Positions 20,367-31,291 are shown, numbered from the stretch's first letter. The stretch is 64,000 nt of DNA from Endobacterium cereale (GCF_009617585.1 NZ_WIXI01000046.1:124001-188000), one strand, 5' to 3'. Program-made: numbers and translations. The notes: generated by a model from the sequence alone, not told the origin.

Positions 20367-20780
20367 TCACAGGAACAGACCGATCATCATCAGCAACAGC
20401 CCGACCAGGCTCACCACCCAGACCAGCGAGCGGATATAGGCGATGCCGCCAAGATAAAGCGGAATGTAGACAATCCGCGCGACAAGCCAGACCGTGCCGC
20501 CCAAAAGCCCCCAGCCGGATGTATCGCCCGTCAGGATCATGGCCAGCAGCAGGCCGATGAAGGCGGGATAGGTTTCCTGGAAATTTTTGGAAGCGCGGGC
20601 CGAACGACCGGCCATCACGCTTTTGGGTTCGTTATCGCCATCGCGCGGCCCGGCATTCCAATCCAGACCACGATCCTTGGTGGCGAAATTGCCCTGCAGT
20701 AGGATGTGCACCACGAGCAGGACGACGCTCAGACATAGCAGCGTCAAGAGATACGTTGCGTTGGCTGATGCGGCGTCCAT
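20367..20780 (-). CDS. MAPEG-family membrane protein
   Basis: The 137-residue protein has four hydrophobic segments and the MAPEG layout (membrane-associated eicosanoid/glutathione metabolism), including RASKNFQETYPAF (about residues 62-74) with the conserved N-x-x-E. Bacterial members are often glutathione-transferase-like or of unknown function. It starts 30 bp after sucB and is probably part of the same message. Confidence 0.8.
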   Translation of the reverse strand: MDAASANATYLLTLLCLSVVLLVVHILLQGNFATKDRGLDWNAGPRDGDNEPKSVMAGRSARASKNFQETYPAFIGLLLAMILTGDTSGWGLLGGTVWLVARIVYIPLYLGGIAYIRSLVWVVSLVGLLLMMIGLFL

Positions 20781-20810
20781 GATGTTCTCCTCCCGATCAG
20801 GATCAGTCGA

Positions 20811-22046
20811 TTAGAGATCGAGAACCAGGCGTTCCGGATCTTCCAGGCTTTCCTTGACGCGAACGAGGAAGGTCACTGCTTCCTTGCCGTCAACGATGCG
20901 GTGATCGTAGGAGAGCGCCAGATACATCATCGGACGGATGACGACCTGACCGCCGATCGCGACCGGACGCTCCTGGATCTTGTGCATGCCGAGAATACCC
21001 GACTGCGGTGCATTGAGGATCGGCGAAGACATCAGCGAACCGTAGACGCCACCATTGGTGATGGTGAACGTGCCGCCCTGCATGTCGGCCATCGAGAGCG
21101 AACCGTCGCGGGCTGCCTTGGCAAGACGGCCGAGTTCCTTTTCGACGCCGGCGATCGAACGCTCATCCGCATCACGGATGACCGGAACGACGAGGCCCTT
21201 GTCGGTGCCGACGGCCATGCCGACGTGGCAGTAGTTCTTGTAAATGATGTCGGTGCCGTCGATTTCGGCGTTGACAGCCGGCAGTTCCTTCAGGGCGTGC
21301 GTGACGGCCTTGGTGAAAAAGCCCATGAAGCCCAGCTTTACGCCATGCTTCTTTTCGAACACGTCCTTGTAGCGGTTGCGCAGGTCCATCACGGCCGACA
21401 TGTCCACCTCGTTATAGGTGGTCAGCATGGCTGCGGTGTTCTGAGCATCCTTGAGGCGCTTGGCGATGGTCTGGCGCAGGCGCGTCATCTTTACGCGTTC
21501 TTCGCGCGGTGCGTCTTCGGCAGAAGAGACCGGACGCGGAGCGGCAACGGCTGCGGCAGGGGCTGCCGGAGCGGATGTGCCCTTGGCGATGGCAGCGATG
21601 ACGTCGCCCTTCAGGACCTGGCCACGTTTGCCGGAACCATCGACGTCAGACGTCGAGATATTGTTGTCGGCAGCGATCTTGGCGGCGGCAGGGGCTGCCG
21701 GCATGGCGGAGCCTGCAGCCGGAGCAGCGGCGGCGGCCGGTGCCGGGATTGCTGCGGGAGCGGCGGCAGGCGTTGCTGCCGGAGCGGCAGCAGAGGCAGA
21801 ACCTGCAGCGCCTTCGGCGATCTGGCCGAGCAGGGCATCGAGACCAACGGTCTCGCCATTCTGGGCAACGATCTCGGTCAGGACGCCGGATACCGGAGAC
21901 GGAACCTCGACGGTAACCTTGTCGGTTTCGAGTTCGACCAGCGGCTCATCGGCCTTGACGGTGTCGCCGACCTTCTTGAACCAGGTGCCGACGGTCGCCT
22001 CGCTGACGGATTCGCCGAGGGTGGGAACGCGGATTTCGGTGGCCAT
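20811..22046 (-). CDS. sucB: Dihydrolipoamide succinyltransferase, E2 of 2-oxoglutarate dehydrogenase
   Basis: The 411-residue protein forms the E2 core that transfers succinyl groups to CoA. Domains are a single N-terminal lipoyl domain (lipoyl-lysine K43 in ETDKVTVEV), an Ala/Pro-rich linker (about 80-125), the peripheral-subunit-binding domain (about 125-165, [13 protein letters not shown]), and the catalytic domain ending with SYDHRIVDG (H382, D386). It follows sucA by 60 bp. The flexible linker makes the local DNA GC-rich and repetitive, which is expected for E2. Confidence 0.97.
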   Translation of the reverse strand: MATEIRVPTLGESVSEATVGTWFKKVGDTVKADEPLVELETDKVTVEVPSPVSGVLTEIVAQNGETVGLDALLGQIAEGAAGSASAAAPAATPAAAPAAIPAPAAAAAPAAGSAMPAAPAAAKIAADNNISTSDVDGSGKRGQVLKGDVIAAIAKGTSAPAAPAAAVAAPRPVSSAEDAPREERVKMTRLRQTIAKRLKDAQNTAAMLTTYNEVDMSAVMDLRNRYKDVFEKKHGVKLGFMGFFTKAVTHALKELPAVNAEIDGTDIIYKNYCHVGMAVGTDKGLVVPVIRDADERSIAGVEKELGRLAKAARDGSLSMADMQGGTFTITNGGVYGSLMSSPILNAPQSGILGMHKIQERPVAIGGQVVIRPMMYLALSYDHRIVDGKEAVTFLVRVKESLEDPERLVLDL

Positions 22047-22106
22047 GACTTGTTTCCGTTTTTGTCAGGTGTTCGTTGAATGTGCGAAAGGCGGGAGGCT
22101 GATAAA

Positions 22107-25100
22107 TCAGCCGCCCAATGCGTCTTCGAGGAAGGCTTCGAGCTGCTGCAGATGTTTTGACATCAGGCCCGTTGCCGGAGAGGCGGCGGCCGGACGGCCG
22201 GTATAGCGCACGCGCTGATACTTGGCGTCGATATGCGCCAGCACCCATTCCAGATACGGGTCGATGAACGACCATGCGCCCATGTTCTTCGGCTCTTCCT
22301 GGCACCACACCATTTCGGCATGGCGGAAGCGCGAAAGCTCGTTGATCAGAGCCTTGGCCGGGAACGGATAGAGCTGTTCGACACGCAGCAGGTAGACATC
22401 ATCGATGCCGCGCTTTTCGCGTTCTTCGAGCAGATCATAATAGACCTTGCCTGTGCACATCACGACGCGGCGGATCTTGGCATCCTTCTGGAGCTTGATC
22501 GGACCGTCCTTGATAACCTCGGCATCATCCCACAGCAGACGGTGGAACGAGCTTTCACCGGCCATCTCGGCAAGCGTCGAAGTGGCGCGCTTGTGACGCA
22601 GCAGGGATTTTGGCGTCATCAGGATCAGCGGCTTGCGGAAGTCGCGCTTCATCTGGCGGCGCAGGATGTGGAAGTAGTTCGAAGGCGTCGTGCAGTTTGC
22701 GACCTGCATGTTGTCTTCGGCGCACATCTGCAGCCAGCGTTCGAGACGGGCCGAGGAGTGTTCCGGGCCCTGACCTTCATAACCATGCGGCAGAAGGCAG
22801 ACGAGGCCGGACATGCGCAGCCACTTGCGTTCGCCAGACGAGATGAACTGGTCGAACACGACCTGCGCACCGTTGGCGAAATCGCCGAACTGGGCTTCCC
22901 AGAGGGTCAGCGCGCTCGGACGGGCCAGCGAATAACCGTATTCGAAACCGAGAACGGCCTCTTCCGAAAGCATCGAGTTGATGACTTCATATTTGCCCTG
23001 GCCAGCCTGCAGGTTTGCAAGCGGGATGTAACGCTCTTCGCTGTCCTGATCGTAGAGGACAGAGTGACGTTGGCTGAACGTGCCGCGCTCGCAATCCTGA
23101 CCCGACAGACGGATCTTGGTGCCTTCGACGCAAAGCGAACCGAAAGCCAGTGCTTCCGCCATCGCCCAGTCGATGCCCTCGCCGGTCTCGACCATCTGTG
23201 CGCGGTTTTCCATAAACCGCTTGATGGTACGGTGAACGTTGAAGCCCTCCGGAATGGTCGCCAGCTTGCGGCCGATTTCCTTGAGGCTCTTCATCGGCAT
23301 GGCGGTCTTGCCACGACGCTGCTCGTCGGCATTGTCGGCAGAGCGCATGCCCGACCACTGACCGTCCAGCCAGTCGGCCTTGTTCGGGTTGTAGGACTGA
23401 CCGGCCTCGAATTCGGTTTCCAGATGCGCGCGCCAATCAGCCTTCATCTTCTGGAAATCACCGTCGGTGATCACGCCTTCGGCGATCAGACGCTCGGCAT
23501 AGATCTCGGCCACGGCTTTATGGGCGCGGATGACCTTGTACATCTTCGGCTGCGTGAAGGACGGCTCGTCGCCTTCGTTATGGCCGAAGCGACGGTAGCA
23601 GAACATGTCGATGACGACAGGCTTGTGGAACTTCATCCGGTATTCGGTAGCGATCTTGGCAGCGTAGGTGACCGCTTCCGGATCGTCGCCGTTGACGTGG
23701 AAGATCGGCGCTTCGATCATCTTCGCAACGTCGGACGGATAAGGCGACGAACGCGAGAAACCGGGATTGGTGGTGAAGCCGATCTGGTTGTTGATGATGA
23801 CGTGCATCGTGCCGGCAACGCGGTGGCCGCGCAGGCCAGACAGGCCGAGGATTTCGGCAACCACGCCCTGGCCGGCAAAAGCGGCATCGCCATGCAGCAA
23901 GAGCGGCAGAACCTTGGAACGCTCGGACAGCGGAATGATGTTGTCCTTGTCCCATACCTTGGTCAGCATGTCCTGCTTGGCGCGGGCCTTGCCCATGACG
24001 ACAGGGTTGACGATTTCAAGGTGCGACGGGTTGGCGGTCAGCGACAGGTGAACCTTGTTGCCGTCGAATTCGCGGTCGGACGAGGCACCGAGATGGTACT
24101 TCACGTCGCCCGAACCTTCGACTTCGTCAGGCTTGAACGAACCGCCCTTGAACTCGTGGAACACGGCGCGGTGCGGCTTGTGCATGACGTTGGTCAGAAC
24201 GTTCAGGCGGCCACGGTGGGCCATGCCGACGATGACTTCCTGCAGGCCTTCCTGGCCACCGCGCTTGATGATCTGCTCCAGCGCCGGGATCAGCGATTCA
24301 CCACCGTCGAGACCAAAGCGCTTGGTACCCTTGTACTTGACGTCGATAAACTGCTCGAAGCCTTCGGCCTCGACCAGCTTGGAGAGGATCGCCTTCTTGC
24401 CTTCAGCGGTGAAATCGACGCCCTTGTCGGGACCTTCGATACGCTCTTGAATCCAGCCCTTTTCTTCCGGGTTGGACATGTGCATGAATTCGACACCGAT
24501 GGTCGAGCAATAGGTGCGCTCGAGAATGTCGATCATTTCGCGAACGGTCGCATATTCGAGACCGAGAACGTTATCGATGAAGATCTTGCGGTCGTAGTCG
24601 GCGTCGGTAAAGCCGTAGGAAGACGGCGACAGTTCGTTATAATCGTCAACCGGGCTGGCAATGCCGAGCGGATCGAGCTTGGCATGCAAATGGCCACGCA
24701 TGCGGTAGGCACGGATCATCATGATGGCGCGGACGCTATCGCGCGTCGCCTGATGAACGTCTGCCGGATTGGCAGGCTGGCCCGTTGCGGCAGCAGCGGC
24801 TTCGGCCTTGGCCTTAACCTTGGTCTCAATGGCCTTTTCCATCACGACCGGCCAGTTGCCGTCGAGTGCATAGACCAGATCGCCGCTGGCAGCCTGCGGC
24901 CAGTTGGCGCGCTTCCAGGAAGCGCCCTTGGCGGCCTTCTTGATATCGTCGGGATTATCGGCAAGTGCCTTGAAGAAGGCCTGCCATTCTTCGTTCACCG
25001 AATTCGGATCTTCTTCGTAACGGGCGTAAAGCTGCTCGATATAGGGAGCGTTCGCGCCGTCGAGGAACGAAGTGATGAGAAACTGCTCGTTGGCTTCTTG

Positions 25101-25109
25101 CCGTGCCAT
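22107..25109 (-). CDS. sucA: 2-oxoglutarate dehydrogenase E1 component
   Basis: A 1000-residue thiamine-diphosphate enzyme that decarboxylates 2-oxoglutarate and succinylates the E2 lipoyl group. The N-terminus has the OdhA-type E2-binding segment (FLDGANAPYIEQLYARYEED), followed by the dehydrogenase core with GMAHRGRLNVL, HGDAAFAGQG (diphosphate/metal site) and RRFGHNEGDEP, and the C-terminal transketolase-like domains (LLPHGYEGQGPEHSSARLER). The start is placed at 25109 (MARQEANEQF), not 25142. It is separated from sucD by an unusually long, hairpin-rich gap of 202 bp. Confidence 0.97.
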   Translation of the reverse strand: MARQEANEQFLITSFLDGANAPYIEQLYARYEEDPNSVNEEWQAFFKALADNPDDIKKAAKGASWKRANWPQAASGDLVYALDGNWPVVMEKAIETKVKAKAEAAAAATGQPANPADVHQATRDSVRAIMMIRAYRMRGHLHAKLDPLGIASPVDDYNELSPSSYGFTDADYDRKIFIDNVLGLEYATVREMIDILERTYCSTIGVEFMHMSNPEEKGWIQERIEGPDKGVDFTAEGKKAILSKLVEAEGFEQFIDVKYKGTKRFGLDGGESLIPALEQIIKRGGQEGLQEVIVGMAHRGRLNVLTNVMHKPHRAVFHEFKGGSFKPDEVEGSGDVKYHLGASSDREFDGNKVHLSLTANPSHLEIVNPVVMGKARAKQDMLTKVWDKDNIIPLSERSKVLPLLLHGDAAFAGQGVVAEILGLSGLRGHRVAGTMHVIINNQIGFTTNPGFSRSSPYPSDVAKMIEAPIFHVNGDDPEAVTYAAKIATEYRMKFHKPVVIDMFCYRRFGHNEGDEPSFTQPKMYKVIRAHKAVAEIYAERLIAEGVITDGDFQKMKADWRAHLETEFEAGQSYNPNKADWLDGQWSGMRSADNADEQRRGKTAMPMKSLKEIGRKLATIPEGFNVHRTIKRFMENRAQMVETGEGIDWAMAEALAFGSLCVEGTKIRLSGQDCERGTFSQRHSVLYDQDSEERYIPLANLQAGQGKYEVINSMLSEEAVLGFEYGYSLARPSALTLWEAQFGDFANGAQVVFDQFISSGERKWLRMSGLVCLLPHGYEGQGPEHSSARLERWLQMCAEDNMQVANCTTPSNYFHILRRQMKRDFRKPLILMTPKSLLRHKRATSTLAEMAGESSFHRLLWDDAEVIKDGPIKLQKDAKIRRVVMCTGKVYYDLLEEREKRGIDDVYLLRVEQLYPFPAKALINELSRFRHAEMVWCQEEPKNMGAWSFIDPYLEWVLAHIDAKYQRVRYTGRPAAASPATGLMSKHLQQLEAFLEDALGG

Positions 25110-25311
25110 GATGTCCCGCGGGCGCCGCGCCCGCCTCCTCACGTAATTGAGGGCCGGGAAAACAAAGCGCCGGCCGCCGCTTGGGTCTTTTATCTTGTCG
25201 TCCGCTCAAGGCGGCGGCGCCTTGAGGCGCCAGAACGGGAGGCGACAGTGCCGCCTTCCCGGATTTTCAGACCACATCCGGTTCGAAACCGGACGCGGTC
25301 TCTATGTGGTC
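25110..25311 (-). promoter_or_regulatory. Structured sucD-sucA intercistronic region
   Basis: Four or more stem-loops are packed here: CTCAAGGCG/CGCCTTGAG (25205-25226), the mutually exclusive GGCGCC/GGCGCC (25216-25231), an imperfect CGGGAGGCG/CGCCTTCCCG stem (about 25236-25261), and a nested element with outer 9-bp arms AGACCACAT/ATGTGGTCT (25269-25277, 25304-25312) enclosing TCCGGTT-CGA-AACCGGA (25277-25293). None has a proper T-run. It may stabilise or attenuate the message between the succinyl-CoA synthetase and dehydrogenase genes. No known RNA family was recognised. Confidence 0.5.
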
Positions 25312-26214
25312 TCAGCCCTTCAGGACTTCAACCAGCGTGGTGCCGAGGCGTGCCGGGGAAGGCGAAACCTTGATGCCGGCTGCTTCCATGGCAGCGATCT
25401 TGGATTCCGCATCGCCCTTGCCGCCGGAAACGACAGCGCCGGCATGGCCCATGGTGCGGCCCTTCGGAGCTGTACGGCCGGCGATGAAGCCTGCCATTGG
25501 CTTCTTGCGGCCCTTCTTGGCTTCGTCGATCAGGAACTGGGCTGCATCTTCTTCAGCCGATCCACCGATTTCGCCGATCATGATGATCGACTTGGTTTCT
25601 TCGTCTGCGAGGAACATTTCCAGCATGTCGATGAACTCGGTGCCCTTGACCGGGTCACCGCCGATGCCGACAGCCGTCGTCTGGCCGAGGCCTTCGTTCG
25701 ACGTCTGGAATACGGCTTCGTAGGTGAGCGTGCCGGAGCGCGAAACGATACCGACCGAACCCTTGCGGAAGATGGAGCCCGGCATGATGCCGATCTTGCA
25801 TTCTTCCGGCGTCAGAACGCCTGGGCAGTTCGGGCCGAGCAGGCGCGACTTGGAACGGTCGAGGCGAGCCTTGACGCGAACCATGTCCATGACCGGAATG
25901 CCTTCGGTGATGCAGGTGATGAACGGGATCTCGGCGTCGATCGCCTCGATGATGGCGTCTGCGGCACCTGCCGGCGGAACGTAGATAACCGAGGCGTCAG
26001 CGCCGGTGCGTTCCTTGGCTTCCGCGACGGTCGCGAAGATCGGAAGGCTTTCGCCCTTCGAACCGGTCCAGGTTTCGCCACCCTTCTTCGGATGGATACC
26101 GCCGACCATCTGCGTGCCGTAATAGGCAAGCGCCTGCTCGGTGTGGAACGTGCCGGTCTTGCCGGTCAGGCCCTGAACCAGGACCTTGGTATTCTTGTTT
26201 ACGAGAATAGACAT
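25312..26214 (-). CDS. sucD: Succinyl-CoA synthetase alpha subunit
   Basis: The 300-residue alpha subunit binds CoA at the N-terminal Rossmann domain ([17 protein letters not shown]) and carries the phosphohistidine in [11 protein letters not shown] (H257). With SucC it converts succinyl-CoA to succinate with substrate-level phosphorylation. It begins 16 bp after sucC. Its stop codon is at the base of the large nested hairpin that follows. Confidence 0.97.
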   Translation of the reverse strand: MSILVNKNTKVLVQGLTGKTGTFHTEQALAYYGTQMVGGIHPKKGGETWTGSKGESLPIFATVAEAKERTGADASVIYVPPAGAADAIIEAIDAEIPFITCITEGIPVMDMVRVKARLDRSKSRLLGPNCPGVLTPEECKIGIMPGSIFRKGSVGIVSRSGTLTYEAVFQTSNEGLGQTTAVGIGGDPVKGTEFIDMLEMFLADEETKSIIMIGEIGGSAEEDAAQFLIDEAKKGRKKPMAGFIAGRTAPKGRTMGHAGAVVSGGKGDAESKIAAMEAAGIKVSPSPARLGTTLVEVLKG

Positions 26215-26230
26215 TTATCAGGTCCTCAGA

Positions 26231-27424
26231 TTAGGCTTTGATCGCCGCGACGATCTTCTTGGCTGCATCGTCGAGATCGTCAGCTGCCGTGATCGCGAGA
26301 CCGGATTCATTGAGAATCTTCTTGCCGAGCTCGACATTGGTGCCTTCGAGACGGACAACGAGCGGAACCTTGAGGCCGACTTCCTGAACCGCTGCGACAA
26401 CGCCTTCGGCGATGACGTCGCACTTCATGATGCCACCGAAGATGTTGACGAGGATGCCCTCGACCTTCGGGTCAGCAGTGATGATCTTGAAGGCAGCCGC
26501 GACCTTCTCCTTGCCGGCGCCACCGCCGACGTCGCAGAAGTTTGCCGGCTCCTTGCCGTACAGCTTGATGATGTCCATGGTTGCCATGGCAAGACCGGCG
26601 CCGTTGACCATGCAGCCGATATTGCCGTCGAGGGCAACATAGGCGAGGTCCCACTTGGAGGCTTCGATTTCCTTGGCGTCTTCTTCGGTCTCGTCGCGCA
26701 GCGCCTTGACGTCGTCATGGCGGAACAGGGCGTTGCCGTCGAAAGACATCTTGGCGTCGAGAACGCGCAGGTGGCCGTCGGTCATGACGATCAGCGGGTT
26801 AACCTCGAGGAGAGCCATGTCCTTCTCGATGAACGCCTTGTAGAGCGCCGGGAAGAGTGCCTTGGCATCTTCGGCAGCCGCAGACGAAAGCTCGAGAGCC
26901 TTGGAGATCGCGGCCACGTCCGCATCCGTCACACCGGCTTCCGGGGCGATTGCGATCGTGTGGATCTTTTCCGGTGTATCGTGAGCAACGGCTTCAATGT
27001 CCATGCCGCCTTCGGTCGAAACGACGAAAGCAACCTGACCGACCGAACGATCAACCAGCAGCGAGCAATAGAGTTCGCGGTCGATGTCGGCGCCGTCTTC
27101 GATGTAAAGACGGTTGACCTGCTTGCCGGCATCGCCAGTCTGCGCGGTTACCAGCGTGTTGCCGAGCATGTCCTTGGCGTGCGCCACGACTTCCTCGATC
27201 GACTTCGCCAGGCGAACACCGCCCTTTGCGTCGGGGCCGAGTTCCTTGAACTTGCCCTTGCCGCGGCCACCAGCGTGGATCTGGCTCTTGACGACGTAGA
27301 GCGGGCCGGGAAGCGACTTGGCAGCAGCTTCGGCTTCCTCAACCTTGAGGATGGCCACACCTTCGGCGACCGGAGCGCCAAAGCCCTTCAGAAGAGCCTT
27401 GGCCTGGTATTCATGAATGTTCAT
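26231..27424 (-). CDS. sucC: Succinyl-CoA synthetase beta subunit (ADP-forming)
   Basis: The 397-residue beta subunit has an N-terminal ATP-grasp domain ([34 protein letters not shown]) and the C-terminal ligase/CoA domain ([15 protein letters not shown]). It pairs with SucD. It lies 36 bp after mdh in the TCA operon. Confidence 0.97.
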   Translation of the reverse strand: MNIHEYQAKALLKGFGAPVAEGVAILKVEEAEAAAKSLPGPLYVVKSQIHAGGRGKGKFKELGPDAKGGVRLAKSIEEVVAHAKDMLGNTLVTAQTGDAGKQVNRLYIEDGADIDRELYCSLLVDRSVGQVAFVVSTEGGMDIEAVAHDTPEKIHTIAIAPEAGVTDADVAAISKALELSSAAAEDAKALFPALYKAFIEKDMALLEVNPLIVMTDGHLRVLDAKMSFDGNALFRHDDVKALRDETEEDAKEIEASKWDLAYVALDGNIGCMVNGAGLAMATMDIIKLYGKEPANFCDVGGGAGKEKVAAAFKIITADPKVEGILVNIFGGIMKCDVIAEGVVAAVQEVGLKVPLVVRLEGTNVELGKKILNESGLAITAADDLDDAAKKIVAAIKA

Positions 27425-27460
27425 GGGGCGATGTCCCTGTTTGAATGAGTAGCGAGCCGA

Positions 27461-28522
<1,062 letters not shown>

Positions 28523-28544
28523 TTATTAAGTCGATTAATCGTGA

Positions 28545-28595
28545 GCTATATTTTTCAATCGTTTAGATGTTAAAATTCTTACGTAAACGTAAGAA
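28545..28595 (-). promoter_or_regulatory. Candidate mdh-suc operon promoter with 20-bp palindromic operator
   Basis: On the minus strand TTAACA (28568-28573) and TATAGC (28545-28550) are spaced by 17 nt. Immediately upstream of the -35 is TTCTTACGT-AA-ACGTAAGAA (28576-28595 as read on plus): perfect 9-bp arms with a 2-bp centre, centred near -47. This position suits a dimeric activator or repressor. It lies in the only gap upstream of mdh, and the neighbouring zapE gene ends there, so mdh is the likely target. The cognate regulator was not identified. Confidence 0.5.
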
Positions 28596-28612
28596 AATGT
28601 GTCATCATAGTG

Positions 28613-29773
28613 TCAAACATCTTCACGTTCGATTTTGTGCAGTGCAAGATAATCAGGGCTGCGCATTTCGAAAAGACGCGATACCGTGCGGTCGAATTCG
28701 AAACCTTCGGTGCCGCGACGCTCCGTCAGAAGATCCTCGGCCGGAGCCGCTGCCGTTGCATAAAGACGGACCGATTTATCGTAGAGCGCATCGATCAGCG
28801 TGATGAAGCGTTTGGTCTCATTGCGTTTTTCAGGCCCGAGTTTTGGTATGTGCTCGATGAACAGCGCATCGTATCGATCGGCAATGGCCAGGAAGTCGCT
28901 TGCACCAAGAGGCTTCGCGCATAGATCGTTGAAATTGAAGCGCGCCGCACGGCCGGCAGCCGCAGGCACATGGATGCTACGCCCCTTCATCGGGATTTCA
29001 TCCGGTGCCGATTTCGCGCCATCGGTGACATGATGCCACGCCGCTTCCATCGCCGCATCCGCGCGCTCATCTGCCGGCGTCATGTAGACTGGCAGACTGG
29101 CGAGTTTTTCCATGCGGTAATCGGTCGGCGAGTCGAGCGTGATGACGTCGACATTCTCCTGAAGGAGCGCAATGAACGGCAGGAAGAGGCTGCGGTTGAG
29201 CCCTTCCCTGTAAAGATTTTGCGGCTCGACGTTGGAGGTGGCGATCAATACGCAACCGAGCGAAAACAGTTCGGTGAACAGCCGGCCGAGGATCATCGCA
29301 TCGGCAATGTCGGTGACGGTGAACTCGTCGAAACACAGGAGCTCGGCTTCGGCAAACAGGGCGGCGGCCACAGGTGGCACCGGGTCTGCCTGCTTTGTCT
29401 CGCCGGCTTTCAGCTTCTGCCGGTGCTCATGGATACGGCCATGCACATCCGCCATGAATTCATGAAAATGCAGGCGGCGCTTGCGCTCCACCGGCGCCTT
29501 GGCAAAAAACATGTCCATCAGCATGGTCTTTCCACGACCGACGCTGCCGTAAACATAAAGACCACGGATATGCTGAGGCTTGGCACCTCGGGCGAATAGC
29601 CAGCCAAGCGCACTCTTCTTTTTGGCGGGACGCATGTCACGCAGCGAGGAAAGCACGTGATCGAGCTTGGCGGCGACGCCAAGCTGTGCGGCATCCGCCT
29701 GCAGCTTGCCCGATGCCGTCAGCGATTTCAGTTCCTCGCCGACGCTCAGGTTATAGTCCGGTATGCGTTCCAA
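28613..29773 (-). CDS. zapE: Cell division protein ZapE / AFG1-family ATPase
   Basis: The 386-residue AAA-type ATPase has Walker A GSVGRGKT (76-83) and Walker B LLCFDEFTVTDIADAM, followed by ATSNVEPQNLYREG. ZapE in bacteria acts at the Z-ring and its mitochondrial homologue Afg1/LACE1 in respiratory complex quality control. Length is typical. The location directly upstream of the TCA operon and near sdh is common in alphaproteobacteria. Confidence 0.9.
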   Translation of the reverse strand: MERIPDYNLSVGEELKSLTASGKLQADAAQLGVAAKLDHVLSSLRDMRPAKKKSALGWLFARGAKPQHIRGLYVYGSVGRGKTMLMDMFFAKAPVERKRRLHFHEFMADVHGRIHEHRQKLKAGETKQADPVPPVAAALFAEAELLCFDEFTVTDIADAMILGRLFTELFSLGCVLIATSNVEPQNLYREGLNRSLFLPFIALLQENVDVITLDSPTDYRMEKLASLPVYMTPADERADAAMEAAWHHVTDGAKSAPDEIPMKGRSIHVPAAAGRAARFNFNDLCAKPLGASDFLAIADRYDALFIEHIPKLGPEKRNETKRFITLIDALYDKSVRLYATAAAPAEDLLTERRGTEGFEFDRTVSRLFEMRSPDYLALHKIEREDV

Positions 29774-29803
29774 TCAGCCCTCCCCGCCGATACCCCGTCG
29801 GGT

Positions 29804-30328
29804 TTAGCGGCTGAGGCTGACCTGCTGGCCGGAATTGGTGGTGCCGTCGTAACGATTGTCGGCGCTCTTGTAGACACGGCCGATGACGTCGCCGTTGCGG
29901 TTCTTGAACTGAACCATCTTACCGGACACTTCCCAGGAGCCCATGGCAGTCAGCTCGCCGGAACAACCGCGCGTGCCGCCACGCGAGCCGCTGCCGAGAT
30001 TGGTGAGCGTCAGGAACATGTCGCAGGATGCGCCACCGTTCGAAACACGCCAGTTGCCGACCATGGATTCCTTTGTGACGTCCATGGCATTGGCAGGCGT
30101 AGCACCCGGATCGAGCGACGCCATGTTCTGGTTGCCCATCGGCGCGTTCGGGAACTGCTGGCCACCGGCACCCGGAGGCGGCAGCTGGCCGGACTGCACG
30201 GATGGAACCGGCTGCGCCTGCAAAGGCGGCGGAGACTGCAGATTGTTGTAGGGGTTGTTGGACGTTCTCTGGCAGCCGGCAAGCGAAACCGCGACCACGA
30301 GCCCTGTCACCACATATTTCAACTGCAT
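29804..30328 (-). CDS. Outer-membrane lipoprotein, Omp19/Inh-type protease inhibitor
   Basis: The 174-residue precursor has a signal peptide ending in the lipobox LAGC (lipidated Cys19), a Pro/Gln-rich linker, and a C-terminal beta-barrel inhibitor domain (about residues 85-174) with [16 protein letters not shown] and the ending [15 protein letters not shown]. The layout and this ending closely match Brucella Omp19, a surface lipoprotein with Inh-like protease-inhibitor activity. Two Cys in the domain (SCD and GCSG) fit the Inh disulfide. The second of two adjacent ATGs (30328) has the better spacing to AGGAG. It lies 30 bp upstream of zapE in the same direction. Confidence 0.8.
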   Translation of the reverse strand: MQLKYVVTGLVVAVSLAGCQRTSNNPYNNLQSPPPLQAQPVPSVQSGQLPPPGAGGQQFPNAPMGNQNMASLDPGATPANAMDVTKESMVGNWRVSNGGASCDMFLTLTNLGSGSRGGTRGCSGELTAMGSWEVSGKMVQFKNRNGDVIGRVYKSADNRYDGTTNSGQQVSLSR

Positions 30329-30467
30329 CATTCCACTCCTGCGTTCAGTGCGCGCTGCACCATGCCACTGGCCCGGGGCCACTGAATTAAGCCCGATTAT
30401 CGTAAAGCGATTTGGTTAATCAAGTCGTACCACGACAATTTGACGATGCTTTGATCACGCCAGACCG

Positions 30468-31274
30468 TCAGACCACCTGATCTATTTCCCGGATATAAAA
30501 GGCATCCGTCTTTTCTTTCATGGCCTCATCATCAGCGGTTTCGATGAGGCCGAACGATTTAGAAAGCCCGCCGAAGGTCGTCACTGCATCCTGAAGTAGG
30601 GCGGCGATCGGCGCCGGTACAGGCCCCTCCCCCATTTCCCGCGTCATCTTTTTGAGGGCAACGAGATCGTGAATTCCCTGTCTCTGGTCGTCCGGCAGGC
30701 GGCAACCATCGAGGCATTCCATCATGTTCATCGGCGGCAGGGCACCGAAATCACGCTCGCGCATCCAGCAAAGCGCAATGGCAGGACGGACCGCGTAAAG
30801 CAGCTTCTTAAGCTTTGACTGGAGGAGTTCGTCATTCGGCACATGCCGATGCAGCAGGCCGACATAATGCAGGGCCACCTTGCGCGGCACCATGATCTCG
30901 TTGAGCAGACATTTCAGCCGTTCACGAAAACCGGGCTCTTCTTCATAGGCAATCGGCGACGTTACCCATTCGACCAAGGCCGCATTGCCCTTCAGGGCAA
31001 GCAAAAGCGCCTTGCGCAGATCCCAACCGCCGGCATCGACATCGCCAACGATTGGAAATTCGATGACATCCCTTGGCGGAAACAGGCTGAGATATTCGTT
31101 ACGCGGACGAACATAGATGAAACGGCAATCGTAATCGCTGTCCGGAGATGGAAAACCCCAGGCACGACTGCCGCTTTCAATGGCAAAACCGATACGGACA
31201 CCGGATGCTTTTACGGATTCGAGCCGCTTGCGGATTTCGGCAACGGCAAGCGGATCGAATTCGCTCAGTGACAT
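30468..31274 (-). CDS. Predicted nucleotidyltransferase (RlaP/YcgL family)
   Basis: The 268-residue protein has the polymerase-beta-type nucleotidyltransferase signature GSRAWGFPSPDSDYDCRF (about 35-52), with the two metal-binding aspartates in DSDYD. The rest (HNEIM, LLHRHVPNDELLQ, KLLYAVRPAIALCW) fits the PF10127 RlaP family, linked in some bacteria to RNA repair operons. No RNA ligase gene is near. It begins 17 bp after sdhB, so it is likely co-transcribed with sdhCDAB. Function in this context is unknown. Confidence 0.75.
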   Translation of the reverse strand: MSLSEFDPLAVAEIRKRLESVKASGVRIGFAIESGSRAWGFPSPDSDYDCRFIYVRPRNEYLSLFPPRDVIEFPIVGDVDAGGWDLRKALLLALKGNAALVEWVTSPIAYEEEPGFRERLKCLLNEIMVPRKVALHYVGLLHRHVPNDELLQSKLKKLLYAVRPAIALCWMRERDFGALPPMNMMECLDGCRLPDDQRQGIHDLVALKKMTREMGEGPVPAPIAALLQDAVTTFGGLSKSFGLIETADDEAMKEKTDAFYIREIDQVV

Positions 31275-31291
31275 CTTAATCCCTCAAGCGC

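Noticed and set aside
22233-25373. A 1046-codon open frame on the plus strand
   Set aside because: It lies entirely antisense to sucA, has no recognisable domains, and its openness follows from the codon bias of a highly expressed GC-rich gene on the other strand.
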